The notes beneath the pieces were generated by a model, which saw nothing but the letters and a program-made list of their open reading frames with translations, had not been told where the DNA came from and made no database searches. A program made the position numbers and the translations under genes. DNA of 64,000 bases from contig NZ_LBIC01000001.1 of the NCBI RefSeq assembly GCF_001005725.1, forward strand, positions 62,001 through 126,000. The letters run 5' to 3'. Shown here one piece after another: positions 30,684 to 39,154 of the stretch. Source of the DNA: Sphingobium chungbukense (GTDB lineage Bacteria > Pseudomonadota > Alphaproteobacteria > Sphingomonadales > Sphingomonadaceae). The first letter of the stretch is position 1. Each line of letters starts with the position of its first letter.

Positions 30684-31904
30684 TTGTCGCAACAGAGCAA
30701 GAAGGGGGTCGCCACCCTCTGGGCCAGGATCGCTGCCCGGTGCGCAAGCCTGTGCCCGGAGCGGGAGATTTTCCTGCGCTCAGGCGGCCAGGTGAAGTTC
30801 ATCCGTATTTCCCGCCGGGCGCAGCTTGCCGCCGCCGGTCTCCTGTCCACCGCGGTGATCGGCTGGACCGGCCTGACCCTGTCCATGGCCGTCGGCAATG
30901 CAAGGATGGAGCGAGATCGCGCAGCGCTCAGCGCCGAGGGCAAGGCCGTCGCCAGCAGCGCCAACAAGGTCGCGACCTATCGTCAGTCGGTCGACCGGCT
31001 CGCCCATGAGCTGGAAGAACGGCAGGATTTCATGGACGACCTCTACCGCACCCATTTCGGCAAGGAAGACGCAACCCCTGCCCAGGATGTGGTCGGCAAG
31101 CCCGACAGGACGACACAGGCCAATGGACAGGCCGATGGCAAAGCCGGTGCGCACCGGCTCAGCACCCGGATCAGCGCCGCCCCGGAGGCGGCTCCACTGC
31201 TCCAGATCGACGCCCGCCAGCGCCGGTTCGCAGCGCTGCTGACCGGCGCCGTGCAACAGCGTGCGGAAAAGGCCGCCGCCGCGATCCGCAGCTTCGGCCT
31301 CAACCCCGATGCCCTCGCCCGCAGCGCCGCGCGGGCCCAGGGTGGTCCCTTCGTCCCATGGGAAGGACAGGATGCCATGCCCGGCGAGTTCGAAAAGCTC
31401 GCCAAGGCGCTGTCCCGCATGGAATTTCTGGAAGCCAGCCTGCTCGCCATCCCTTCGGGCAAGCCCACCGCGACCCCGATGCTCAGCAGCAGCTACGGCT
31501 ATCGCAGCGACCCGTTCAACGGCCATGCCGCCTTCCATGCGGGGCTGGATTTCCCGGGCAGCTACGGCCAGCCGATCCTCGCCGCCGCCGACGGCAAGGT
31601 CAGCTATGTCGGCCAGCGCAGCGGCTATGGCAATGTGGTCGAGGTCGATCATGGCAACGGCATCATGACCCGCTATGCACATCTGTCCGGCTTTGCCTCC
31701 CATGTCGGTCAGAAGGTGGCGCGCGGCGACAGGATCGCCCGAATGGGCTCGACCGGCCGCTCGACCGGCACGCATCTGCATTTCGAAGTGCGCGTGAACG
31801 GCAACCCCATCAACCCTCGCCGCTTCCTGGAGGCCCGCAAAGATGTTCTCCAAATCCAGCAGATCGCCTCGGCCCGCCTCGCCGGTGTCGGCGACCGGGG
31901 CTAA
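30684..31904 (+). CDS. M23 (LytM-type) cell-wall peptidase, membrane anchored
   Basis: This 406-residue murein peptidase has a cytosolic N-terminus (to about residue 50), one transmembrane segment (AQLAAAGLLSTAVIGWTGLTL), a coiled-coil-like region (ERDRAALSAEGKA onward) and a C-terminal LytM domain. The zinc ligands HAGLD (H and D) and HLHFEV are intact, so it should be active. Translation probably begins at the TTG at 30684, because EREIFLRSGGQVKFIRIS just after it is a typical sphingomonad start region. Its last 62 bases overlap the bactofilin gene. Confidence 0.9.
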   Translation: MSQQSKKGVATLWARIAARCASLCPEREIFLRSGGQVKFIRISRRAQLAAAGLLSTAVIGWTGLTLSMAVGNARMERDRAALSAEGKAVASSANKVATYRQSVDRLAHELEERQDFMDDLYRTHFGKEDATPAQDVVGKPDRTTQANGQADGKAGAHRLSTRISAAPEAAPLLQIDARQRRFAALLTGAVQQRAEKAAAAIRSFGLNPDALARSAARAQGGPFVPWEGQDAMPGEFEKLAKALSRMEFLEASLLAIPSGKPTATPMLSSSYGYRSDPFNGHAAFHAGLDFPGSYGQPILAAADGKVSYVGQRSGYGNVVEVDHGNGIMTRYAHLSGFASHVGQKVARGDRIARMGSTGRSTGTHLHFEVRVNGNPINPRRFLEARKDVLQIQQIASARLAGVGDRG

Positions 31905-32271
31905 GAACACCCCCTTTTCCCTGATCGGCAGCGATGTGACGATCACCGGCAATCTGACCGCGAGCGTCGACCTGCATGTCGACGGCGTGGTCGAAGGCGA
32001 CATCGGTTGTGCCGCGCTGGTACAGGGGCCGGACAGCCGCATCACCGGCCATGTCACGGCGAAAAGCGCACGGCTCGCAGGCCTGGTCGACGGATCGATC
32101 ACGGCGCAGGAACTGGTGATCGAAAGCAGCGCCCGCATCACCGGCGATGTCGTCTATGACAATATCTCGATCGCGCCCGGCAGCCGTATCGAGGGCCGCT
32201 TCACCCACAAGGACAACGGTCCGGTCGCGCCGGGCGAACTCAAACTGATCGCCAACGACAGCGCGGGCTAA
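31843..32271 (+). CDS. Bactofilin cytoskeletal protein
   Basis: This 142-residue protein has a proline/serine-rich N-terminus, then a beta-helix of repeated strands: FSLIGSDVTITGNLTASVDLHVDGVVEGDI, with short turns rich in G and D, ending GSRIEGRFTHK. Bactofilins polymerise without nucleotides and often position peptidoglycan hydrolases. Its start lies inside the M23 peptidase gene (62-base overlap), which points to co-expression and joint function in cell shape. It ends beside a dyad repeat. Confidence 0.93.
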   Translation: MFSKSSRSPRPASPVSATGAKNTPFSLIGSDVTITGNLTASVDLHVDGVVEGDIGCAALVQGPDSRITGHVTAKSARLAGLVDGSITAQELVIESSARITGDVVYDNISIAPGSRIEGRFTHKDNGPVAPGELKLIANDSAG

Positions 32272-32322
32272 GGATTAGCCTGGTCTGCGGCCGGTTTTGG
32301 CCAGAAGCGGACTTCAACAATT

Positions 32323-32403
32323 CGTCATCCCAGCGAAGGCTGGGATCTCGTGAGGCTGGGCTGTCCCCTCTCGCCTGAGATCCCAGCCTTCGCTGGGATG
32401 ACG
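32323..32403. repeat. 27-bp inverted repeat pair, CGTCATCCCAGC type
   Basis: The left arm (32323-32349) and right arm (32377-32403) are perfect 27-bp inverted repeats. Each arm is itself a small hairpin (CCCAGC-GAAG-GCTGGG). It lies between the convergent bactofilin and comM genes and probably acts as a two-way terminator. I recall the same sequence as a common interspersed repeat in sphingomonads and related bacteria. Confidence 0.85.
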
Positions 32404-32439
32404 AGTTTGAGTGGCAGCTAACCACCCGATCCAGCCCGA

Positions 32440-33717
32440 TCAGTTGACCGGCGCCCGCCGTCGATAGCTGAGCGCCTCCGCCACATGCACCCGGCCGACC
32501 CGTTCGGACCCGGCCAGGTCCGCGATCGTCCGCGCCACCCGCAACACCCGCGTATAGCCCCGCGCCGACAGCTTCATCGCCGCAGCCGCCTGCGCCAGCA
32601 ATTCGCACCCCGCCTGGTCCGGCCCGGCGACATCCTCCAGCCGGTCGCCGTCCACCTCGGCATTGGTGCGCGCAGCCGTCCCGGCATAGCGCCGCGTCTG
32701 CACATCCCGCGCGGCCGCCACCCGCGCCGCCACCTCGGCCGATCCCTCGGCGGGCGGCGGCAACACCAGGTCGGCCGCGGTCACCGCCTGCACCTCGACA
32801 TGCAAGTCGATGCGATCGAGCAGCGGCCCCGACACCTTGGCCTGATAATCCGCCGCGCAGCGCGGCGCCCTGGAGCAGGCCAGCGCCGGGTCGCCCAGAT
32901 GACCGCAACGGCACGGATTCATGGCCGCCACCAGCTGCACCCGCGCGGGAAAGGTCACATGCGCATTGGCACGCGCCACCGTAACTTCCCCCGTCTCCAG
33001 CGGCTGGCGCAGCGAATCGAGCACCGTGCGCTGGAATTCGGGCAGTTCGTCAAGGAACAGCACGCCCAGATGCGCCATGCTGACCTCGCCCGGCCGCGCC
33101 TTGTGCCCACCGCCGACCAAGGCCGCCATCGACGCGCTGTGATGCGGGTTGCGGAAGGGCCGCGCCCGGCTGATCCGGCCGCCCTCCAGCGTTCCCGCCA
33201 CACTGGCGACCATCGACGTTTCGAGCGCTTCCGCCGGTGTCAGTTCCGGCAATATCCCCGGCATGCAGCTCGCCATCAGCGACTTGCCCGCGCCGGGAGG
33301 GCCGACCATCAGGAGATTATGCCCGCCCGCCGCCGCGATCTCCAGCGCCCGCTTGGCCGTCTCCTGACCCTTGACCTGTTTGAGATCGACGGCGCGCAGC
33401 GGCGGCTCCACCGCTCCCGGCTGCGGCGGCGTGAGGGCGGCGGTGCCCTTGAAATGGTTGAGCAGGCCAAGCAGGTCGGGCGCGGCAACGACTTCCACCT
33501 GCCCCGCCCAGGCCGCTTCGCTCCCCTGCGCAACCGGGCAGACCAGGCCCAGTTCACGCTCCCCGGCATGAAGCGCCGCAAGCAGCACGCCCGGCGTCGG
33601 CGCGATACGGCCATCCAGCCCCAGTTCCCCGACGACGACATAGCCCGACAGCGTTTCGGCATCGATCACCCCCATCGCGCCCAGCAGGGCGAGAGCGATG
33701 GGGAGATCGAAATGCGA
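32440..33717 (-). pseudogene. comM: comM/yifB remnant lacking its 5' end
   Basis: ComM (YifB) is a Mg-chelatase-like AAA+ branch-migration helicase used in natural transformation. From SHFDLPIALALLGAMGV onward the protein is normal, with Walker A GPPGAGKS, Walker B LFLDELPE and the zinc-like cysteine cluster NPCRCGHLGDPALAC. Upstream of codon TCG at 33715-33717 homology stops. The roughly 80 usual N-terminal residues are replaced by unrelated island sequence, giving an accidental 70-codon in-frame extension to 33927. The junction marks the left edge of a mobile island. Confidence 0.88.
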
Positions 33718-33953
33718 TCTATTCACGTATTGATGGAAACCTGCCACTTCAGATCCTGGAAGGGTTAGCCGGATCGGGGCAACGAGCCGCCCCAATCGGC
33801 GCCCGAGAAAGTTCGTGTTGAGGCGGTGGCCGTAAGGCTCACGAGCGTACCTGCTGATGAACAAAGCCGATGGCGAATCGGATTCAGCGGGGCGTCTTCC
33901 GGCAATCCTGCATGAGAGCGTAGTCACAAAAATTTTCTCTCCGCCCCCCTTTT

Positions 33954-34066
33954 TTGGACGTCCAATCGGTAATGCGCGACGTCCGATGATTACGCCTCCG
34001 TGAGCAGGCTATTTCTCTGAATTGCGGCAACCACAATCGGACATGACGTCCAATTGAATTGGACGT
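33954..34066. repeat. GACGTC palindromes at the island's left end
   Basis: Three related sites occur: TTGGACGTCCAA (33954-33965, perfect palindrome), CGACGTCCG-like (centred near 33981), and ACGTCCAATT-G-AATTGGACGT (34046-34066, perfect 10-bp arms). They lie between the comM junction and the first recombinase gene, in a 535-base stretch with no other gene. They are probable recombinase binding sites or an operator for the module. Confidence 0.6.
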
Positions 34067-34252
34067 TAAATAATACGTAATTCGATTATTACTTCATTTA
34101 TCTATGTCCTATTTCGCATTCACTATTATAGTATTAATTTCGTGTTGATTTAATCCAGTACAATGTCTATCAATGCTCAGTTTTTGTAATGACGCGACGA
34201 AGCCGATCGTGCAGAAGCACTATGGCAGTCGCCGAATTGACTGGATAGAGTA

Positions 34253-36328
34253 GTGCCTTTTGAAAAGCTTACTAAGAAAGAATGTATGAGACGATGGTCG
34301 ATGCTCAATGAGCAAACGACCGATCCGCATCAGACTGAGTCAGTTCCTGGACAATCCATTAGATTCGGCGGATCATTCTACGAATTCGGCCAACTAACAC
34401 CGCTGTTTGGTTCTGATTTCGTATTTCCGCTGATAATTTATTTTGCCGAAGAATTTTATTCGAATGCCCCCTCAGGAAACGCCAAACGCAATCTCGGATT
34501 GCGTCTGTTTTTAACTTGGGTCGCAAGACAGGCTCTCGCTGCCCCGCTGAGCGCTGCGGGACGGGTACACGAGCAATTGTCGACTAGGGTCTGCCCCTCA
34601 GAAGTCGACATGACTGAAGTGGCTGAAACATATGGCGATATCATCCGCGATCTTGGCGATTTATCAATCCTGGATTCAGACGATGAGACTTACCGCTCCA
34701 CACATTTAGATGCGGTGTCGGCCACATTACGGCGGCTAGCACCTTATGAGCTTTGGCCGTTGATGCCGCCGATCAGGCGTATGAGGCGCGGTACAAGGCA
34801 CATTCCAGCTTTAGGTCAATTAGGGCCTGGCCGATCCAAGGTCGTGTTCGAGGGGGCAGACGCATACGCCAGAAGCGTTGAGGCATCGAAGGTGCGAATG
34901 GCGCAACTGCGGCGTATCGCAGAGGATGGGCTTATCGAGGAGTTCGAGATCTTTGAGACTGGCAAGAAACTCTTGGCGCGAAGTGATATTAGTGATTTCG
35001 CCACTATCACCCAAGCTGTCAAAAGCTTGACCGCATACGGTGTTAATAAGTCCGAGGGCGAACTAATCGATGAAGTGTTTCCAAAAAATGATCCAGAACT
35101 TCGATTAGCCAACTTACTGACTTATCTTGATCACACCACCAACGGTGCAGTGCCGACCTTAAGAGATCCAGATGGTTCGTACGGCCTAGATTGCCTTATT
35201 AGGGCATGTGGCGGCGGATCGTTCATTAATTCTCATCTCAACGGGACGAAGCGCGCGCTTCTTTGTGGCCAGTTGGTCGTCATGATCGACACCGGTTTAA
35301 ATGTGCAGCCAGCCACGGATTTGGCTGCAGAACCTTTCGATGGCGAGTTTCGCCGTGGAAGCGTCAACCTGCTCGTGAATCAGGTAACCAAGACGCGACC
35401 CGAAGCAAAAACTGTCTTTAGCGTTGTACCCGCTGAGGGGGCTGAGGCGCTATTGAATGTGCCTGGATTTAAGTTGTCCACCAAATCCGCAATCACGATG
35501 TGGCAGGAAATGTCCTTGCGGATGCGTTGTCGAGCTAGGTCGCAGAGCGACGACGCACACCGATATCTGTGGATTTGCGGCAAAGGTTCGGGCCATTGCG
35601 GGGTAATACAGACCTTCGCTGGGACTGTCGCGAAATCACAAATAAATCTGTTCCGAGATGAATTGGCAGACGACCCGATACTCGGGGGAATTGAATTTAC
35701 CAGGCAAAATATCAGGCCAACTTATCTCGCGATCAGAAACTCAAAGCACCTCGACAGTCAGGTGGTGGTTTCGATTGCAAACCATAACAGCGCCGCCACA
35801 ACATTTGGTTCGTACTTAAGTAGCGCTGAATATCGTCAGGCACTTGCCTCACTTATTCGGAATTTCCAGAATCAGCTCGAGGCTGCCATTTTGGTCACCG
35901 ACATATCGAGAGTCGTTCAACTCGGTGTTGACGCTGAGACGATTGTCGGCAGGGCCGAGGAGGCTATTCAAAACGGTCTTGATGAAATTTTATTCGATGC
36001 CAGCGCTGCCAAGACCTCAGCCATCGCCGCGACGCCCGAGGTCGAACTTGTCCCCGACAGCCTTGAGAGCTTCCTCACGTTCGAGCCGACCCACGAAGAC
36101 TTAGTAGCGCTAATCCTCGTCAAGAAGGGGCTCGAAGCCGATGAAGAGCGCTTCCTTGTCGCCAATCCGGACCGTTGGAAAAACAAGTGGATGCCCGGCT
36201 TGGCGCTCGTGACCGCCACCGCCGCTCGTCTTGAGCAGAGCAAGTACAAGGTGGCGCTTAAGCGCGCCTTGACCTCGGCCGAGCAAGGAATTTCATCCGG
36301 CAAGCTAAGGATTTTTGTCCCATGGTAA
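34253..36328 (+). CDS. Tyrosine-recombinase-like protein 1 of the island module
   Basis: This 691-residue protein has a long unrecognised N-terminal half (to about residue 320) followed by a tyrosine-recombinase catalytic fold. Visible elements are QLVVMIDTGLNVQPATDL (box I, where the usual arginine appears replaced by asparagine), a TKTR lysine loop, NIRPTYLA (box II arginine), and ANHNSAATTFGSY ending in the candidate nucleophile Y521. The start is a GTG at 34253; an ATG at 34286 is possible. The next gene overlaps by seven bases. It may be a partner recombinase with altered chemistry. Confidence 0.75.
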   Translation: MPFEKLTKKECMRRWSMLNEQTTDPHQTESVPGQSIRFGGSFYEFGQLTPLFGSDFVFPLIIYFAEEFYSNAPSGNAKRNLGLRLFLTWVARQALAAPLSAAGRVHEQLSTRVCPSEVDMTEVAETYGDIIRDLGDLSILDSDDETYRSTHLDAVSATLRRLAPYELWPLMPPIRRMRRGTRHIPALGQLGPGRSKVVFEGADAYARSVEASKVRMAQLRRIAEDGLIEEFEIFETGKKLLARSDISDFATITQAVKSLTAYGVNKSEGELIDEVFPKNDPELRLANLLTYLDHTTNGAVPTLRDPDGSYGLDCLIRACGGGSFINSHLNGTKRALLCGQLVVMIDTGLNVQPATDLAAEPFDGEFRRGSVNLLVNQVTKTRPEAKTVFSVVPAEGAEALLNVPGFKLSTKSAITMWQEMSLRMRCRARSQSDDAHRYLWICGKGSGHCGVIQTFAGTVAKSQINLFRDELADDPILGGIEFTRQNIRPTYLAIRNSKHLDSQVVVSIANHNSAATTFGSYLSSAEYRQALASLIRNFQNQLEAAILVTDISRVVQLGVDAETIVGRAEEAIQNGLDEILFDASAAKTSAIAATPEVELVPDSLESFLTFEPTHEDLVALILVKKGLEADEERFLVANPDRWKNKWMPGLALVTATAARLEQSKYKVALKRALTSAEQGISSGKLRIFVPW

Positions 36329-38661
36329 AAGCAGTTGCCGCCGCGAAGAAGACTCGCTCAACTCGCACCCAAAAGAGCGATCACGATCGCATTATTGGAG
36401 CATTGCCGAAGCCTAGCTGGATGGTGAACGACTCGCCTCTCGACAATGAATGGATTGTCCGCACACACGGTGGCAATGTCCGCAAAGGTGACGTCACTGT
36501 CAAATTCGACGTTGTAATTGCCCCTGGCGTCAGGTCAATCGATCTAGAGATCGATTTGATTACAGCGAAGCTCCTCGCTTTTCGCGGCCTCACTGGCAAT
36601 GACGCAAGATATGACTCCGGCGCGACCATCCCTATAAACAACAGGAACTACTTTGCCTTTGTCCGCTGGAGGCACGCCCGCGGGATTGAGCGCAACGCGG
36701 AGCTCACTAAGGACGATATTGATGACCTCGTTAAAGACCTGGAAGTCGGCGGCATCGTCGGATTGCCCCCATATCGGCAGCGGCTCGGAGAACTCATCCA
36801 GAAAATTGAGACGGGTGAGTTCGAAATTCCCTTCTATTGCAAAGGGAACAAGAAGTACGCCCGGAAAGAGCCGCTCGCCAATGCGCTCGGCGCACCTCAC
36901 ACACGGAGTCTTCCGGCATCCGTTTCGCATGATTTGGATGACTTCATCCGCGGACAAGGCCTTTCAATCCAACCTCGCAAAGGCGCGGGCCAAGACGATG
37001 AGGAAGATGATCTGGTCAACGAAATCGAGGAAGGTGCGCTTTCGGAGAATCGGATAATATCATTCCTGACTGCGCCGCAGTTACTATTCTATTATCGAAA
37101 ATATCTTACCCATGATCCGATCAAATTCGAGCCGTTTGAAGGCGAGGATGGCATCTCGAAGATTGCTAAATCGATCTGCCGTGTCGCTGCGGAGCGATCT
37201 TTTACCACACCAGCATATCAGGCCTGCTTTCTCGTCAATCAAGCAATAACCTGGATCACAACGTATTTTGATGAGATTCGAGATTTTACTAATGATCTCG
37301 ATGAAACTATTAAAAAGTACGAGGCGCTCAATCATTGGCGGCCCACAGAAGCGGCTTTCAATGAGCGGCTAAGAGAGGATCGGGACAAATACACCACGGC
37401 GCCGGGCAGTTGGTGGCCGATCCACCCGTCTTACTTCGCGGCACCTGGTTGGACAACGAATGTCAGTGAATACCGACCGGCGCTGCGTCCGGTCTTATTT
37501 GAGTTGCTCGCTACGGCGGCATTGGTGGTTATCGCTGCGTTCGCTGCCCGCCGAAAAGAGGAGATGGGCTCACTAAAGGCCGATTGTATTTCGACCGTAG
37601 ATGGTGAGTTTTGGCTAGAGACTTGGATTTCGAAGAATCTCCATGAAATGGACAAAATTCCCGTCCCTACCACAGTGAAGAAGGCGGTCGATGTGTTGCT
37701 ATGGCTATCCGAGGAGGGCCGCCTTAGCTCAGAAAGTGCCTGGATTTTGGATTTCGCTGAATTTGTGGTCGTTGGGGAAGGTTCGCAAGCAAGCAATCCT
37801 GCCTACCGTTTCTACGACGGCCTCGACCGCTTTGCCGAATTCGTTGGTGTGCCGCTTATTGATGGCAAGCGCTGGATTCCGAAACCGATCGAATACCGGC
37901 GCTTCTTCGGTATGACGTACTTTCACCGGTTTCATTATCCCAGCCTCGTCGCGCTCAGCGATTTCTACCGCCACTTCAATCCTACCCGGACCAGAGGCTA
38001 CATCACCGAGATTGCCTACGGGACGGTTGTCACGCGTCAGGGGGAGAGTGCTGAACGCAGAAAGCGCGCCGAACGGAGGGTAGATAATTTCGCCCAAGAC
38101 CGTTTGAAAGACTTTGAGGAATGCGGGCTGCAATTTCGCTTGTCCATAGTTCGCGATGCCATCACCGGCGAGGGCTACCTCACCGGGTTCGGCGGCACCA
38201 CGATCGTAAACGACGCGAAAAAGCACGTCGACGACTACAAGGCCCAGATCAACTTGGGCCCAGGAGAAGATCTTGATCGCCCCACATTGAACAATGTGTT
38301 GCGCGTGATGGTCAAGCCGATGTCGTTCGAGCCTCACCCCGCGGGCCATGGCTTGTGCAAGTGCACTGGAAAGACGCAGGATTTGGCTACGGCCAACTGC
38401 GTTCGTTCCTGGAAAGAGGCGTATCCGAATGCGCCCGCCCCTAGTGGTCCTGTTATTGAGTTCGCGACTGAGAGTGCTTGCGGGCTCTGCGTTCACAACA
38501 TGCAACTTCAGTGCAACAGGCGCTGGTGGGCGAATGCCTTGGAGCATGAGGAGCATGAGCGCGAGCACGCCCTTTTACCTTTTTTGCGGGAAATTGCCGC
38601 TCAGCGAGCCGCGATGATCGATGGCGTCCTCAAGCGCTGTCACCCGGACCCTAAGAGCTAG
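36322..38661 (+). CDS. Large tyrosine-recombinase-like protein 2, with cysteine cluster
   Basis: This 779-residue protein has an N-terminal region with a core-binding-like stretch (NYFAFVRWRHARGIERNAELT) and an acidic linker near residue 225. The catalytic-like half has AARRKEEMGSLKADCI (box I arginine), ISKNLHEMDKIPVP (lysine loop) and RFFGMTYFHRFHYPSL to HFNPTRTRGYI (box II and candidate tyrosine). The C-terminus carries a cysteine/histidine cluster (HGLCKCTG and ACGLCVHN) that probably binds zinc. It is translationally coupled to the previous gene. Confidence 0.72.
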   Translation: MVKAVAAAKKTRSTRTQKSDHDRIIGALPKPSWMVNDSPLDNEWIVRTHGGNVRKGDVTVKFDVVIAPGVRSIDLEIDLITAKLLAFRGLTGNDARYDSGATIPINNRNYFAFVRWRHARGIERNAELTKDDIDDLVKDLEVGGIVGLPPYRQRLGELIQKIETGEFEIPFYCKGNKKYARKEPLANALGAPHTRSLPASVSHDLDDFIRGQGLSIQPRKGAGQDDEEDDLVNEIEEGALSENRIISFLTAPQLLFYYRKYLTHDPIKFEPFEGEDGISKIAKSICRVAAERSFTTPAYQACFLVNQAITWITTYFDEIRDFTNDLDETIKKYEALNHWRPTEAAFNERLREDRDKYTTAPGSWWPIHPSYFAAPGWTTNVSEYRPALRPVLFELLATAALVVIAAFAARRKEEMGSLKADCISTVDGEFWLETWISKNLHEMDKIPVPTTVKKAVDVLLWLSEEGRLSSESAWILDFAEFVVVGEGSQASNPAYRFYDGLDRFAEFVGVPLIDGKRWIPKPIEYRRFFGMTYFHRFHYPSLVALSDFYRHFNPTRTRGYITEIAYGTVVTRQGESAERRKRAERRVDNFAQDRLKDFEECGLQFRLSIVRDAITGEGYLTGFGGTTIVNDAKKHVDDYKAQINLGPGEDLDRPTLNNVLRVMVKPMSFEPHPAGHGLCKCTGKTQDLATANCVRSWKEAYPNAPAPSGPVIEFATESACGLCVHNMQLQCNRRWWANALEHEEHEREHALLPFLREIAAQRAAMIDGVLKRCHPDPKS

Positions 38662-38663
38662 AT

Positions 38664-39152
38664 ATGAGCTCTGAGCCTGCGCAACTTCGTGAAGGAAAGA
38701 ACGGAAAGTCGTTTCGCCTGAAGATCGAATTTCTCGAAGCAACGGCACGAAGCGGCACGATTCCAGAATTCATTCGTGATATGAAGTTTCTGAAAGATTT
38801 GGCATCTTGGGAGGATGAAGAACGCGGCTTCACAGCTTGGACGAGTGAAAATGTTCATTCGGAGAACGGCAGGTACCCTGACTTAGCGAAGCGGTGGCAC
38901 GACGTTCGCCAGAAGATCGACCGTATTATTCCACACAAACGCACGGGTCGAAATCTTAGCGAAAGTAAGAAGCAAGAAATATCCCTGCGCTCGGAGAACA
39001 AGGTTCTCATGCTTCAGAATGAGAGTCTCCTTGTGAATGTGGAAAATCTTCGCAAGCAGCTGAGAAAGGCACTGAATGACCTCGAGAGGGCAAACAAGAG
39101 CCTACGCGGCCATGGCCTTGAGATTATATTGCCAACGGCGACGGAGATTTAG
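38664..39152 (+). CDS. Small coiled-coil accessory protein of the recombinase module
   Basis: This 162-residue protein begins two bases after the previous stop. The N-terminal half (RLKIEFLEATARSGTIPEFI) looks like a helix-turn-helix-sized helical domain. Residues of about 108-148 (LRSENKVLMLQNESLLVNVE, then NLRKQLRKALNDLERANKSL) form a strong coiled coil. Position and form recall the small third proteins of recombinase trios (TnpC of Tn554, GmtX), which help direct or control recombination. The function is not established. Confidence 0.65.
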   Translation: MSSEPAQLREGKNGKSFRLKIEFLEATARSGTIPEFIRDMKFLKDLASWEDEERGFTAWTSENVHSENGRYPDLAKRWHDVRQKIDRIIPHKRTGRNLSESKKQEISLRSENKVLMLQNESLLVNVENLRKQLRKALNDLERANKSLRGHGLEIILPTATEI

Positions 39153-39154
39153 TC

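Noticed and set aside
30780..32141. 453-residue open frame on the minus strand
   Set aside because: It is antisense to the M23 peptidase and bactofilin genes, both well supported.
33718..33927. 70-codon N-terminal extension of comM as a true protein start
   Set aside because: It does not resemble any ComM N-terminus and lies in island DNA, so it is an accidental in-frame extension.
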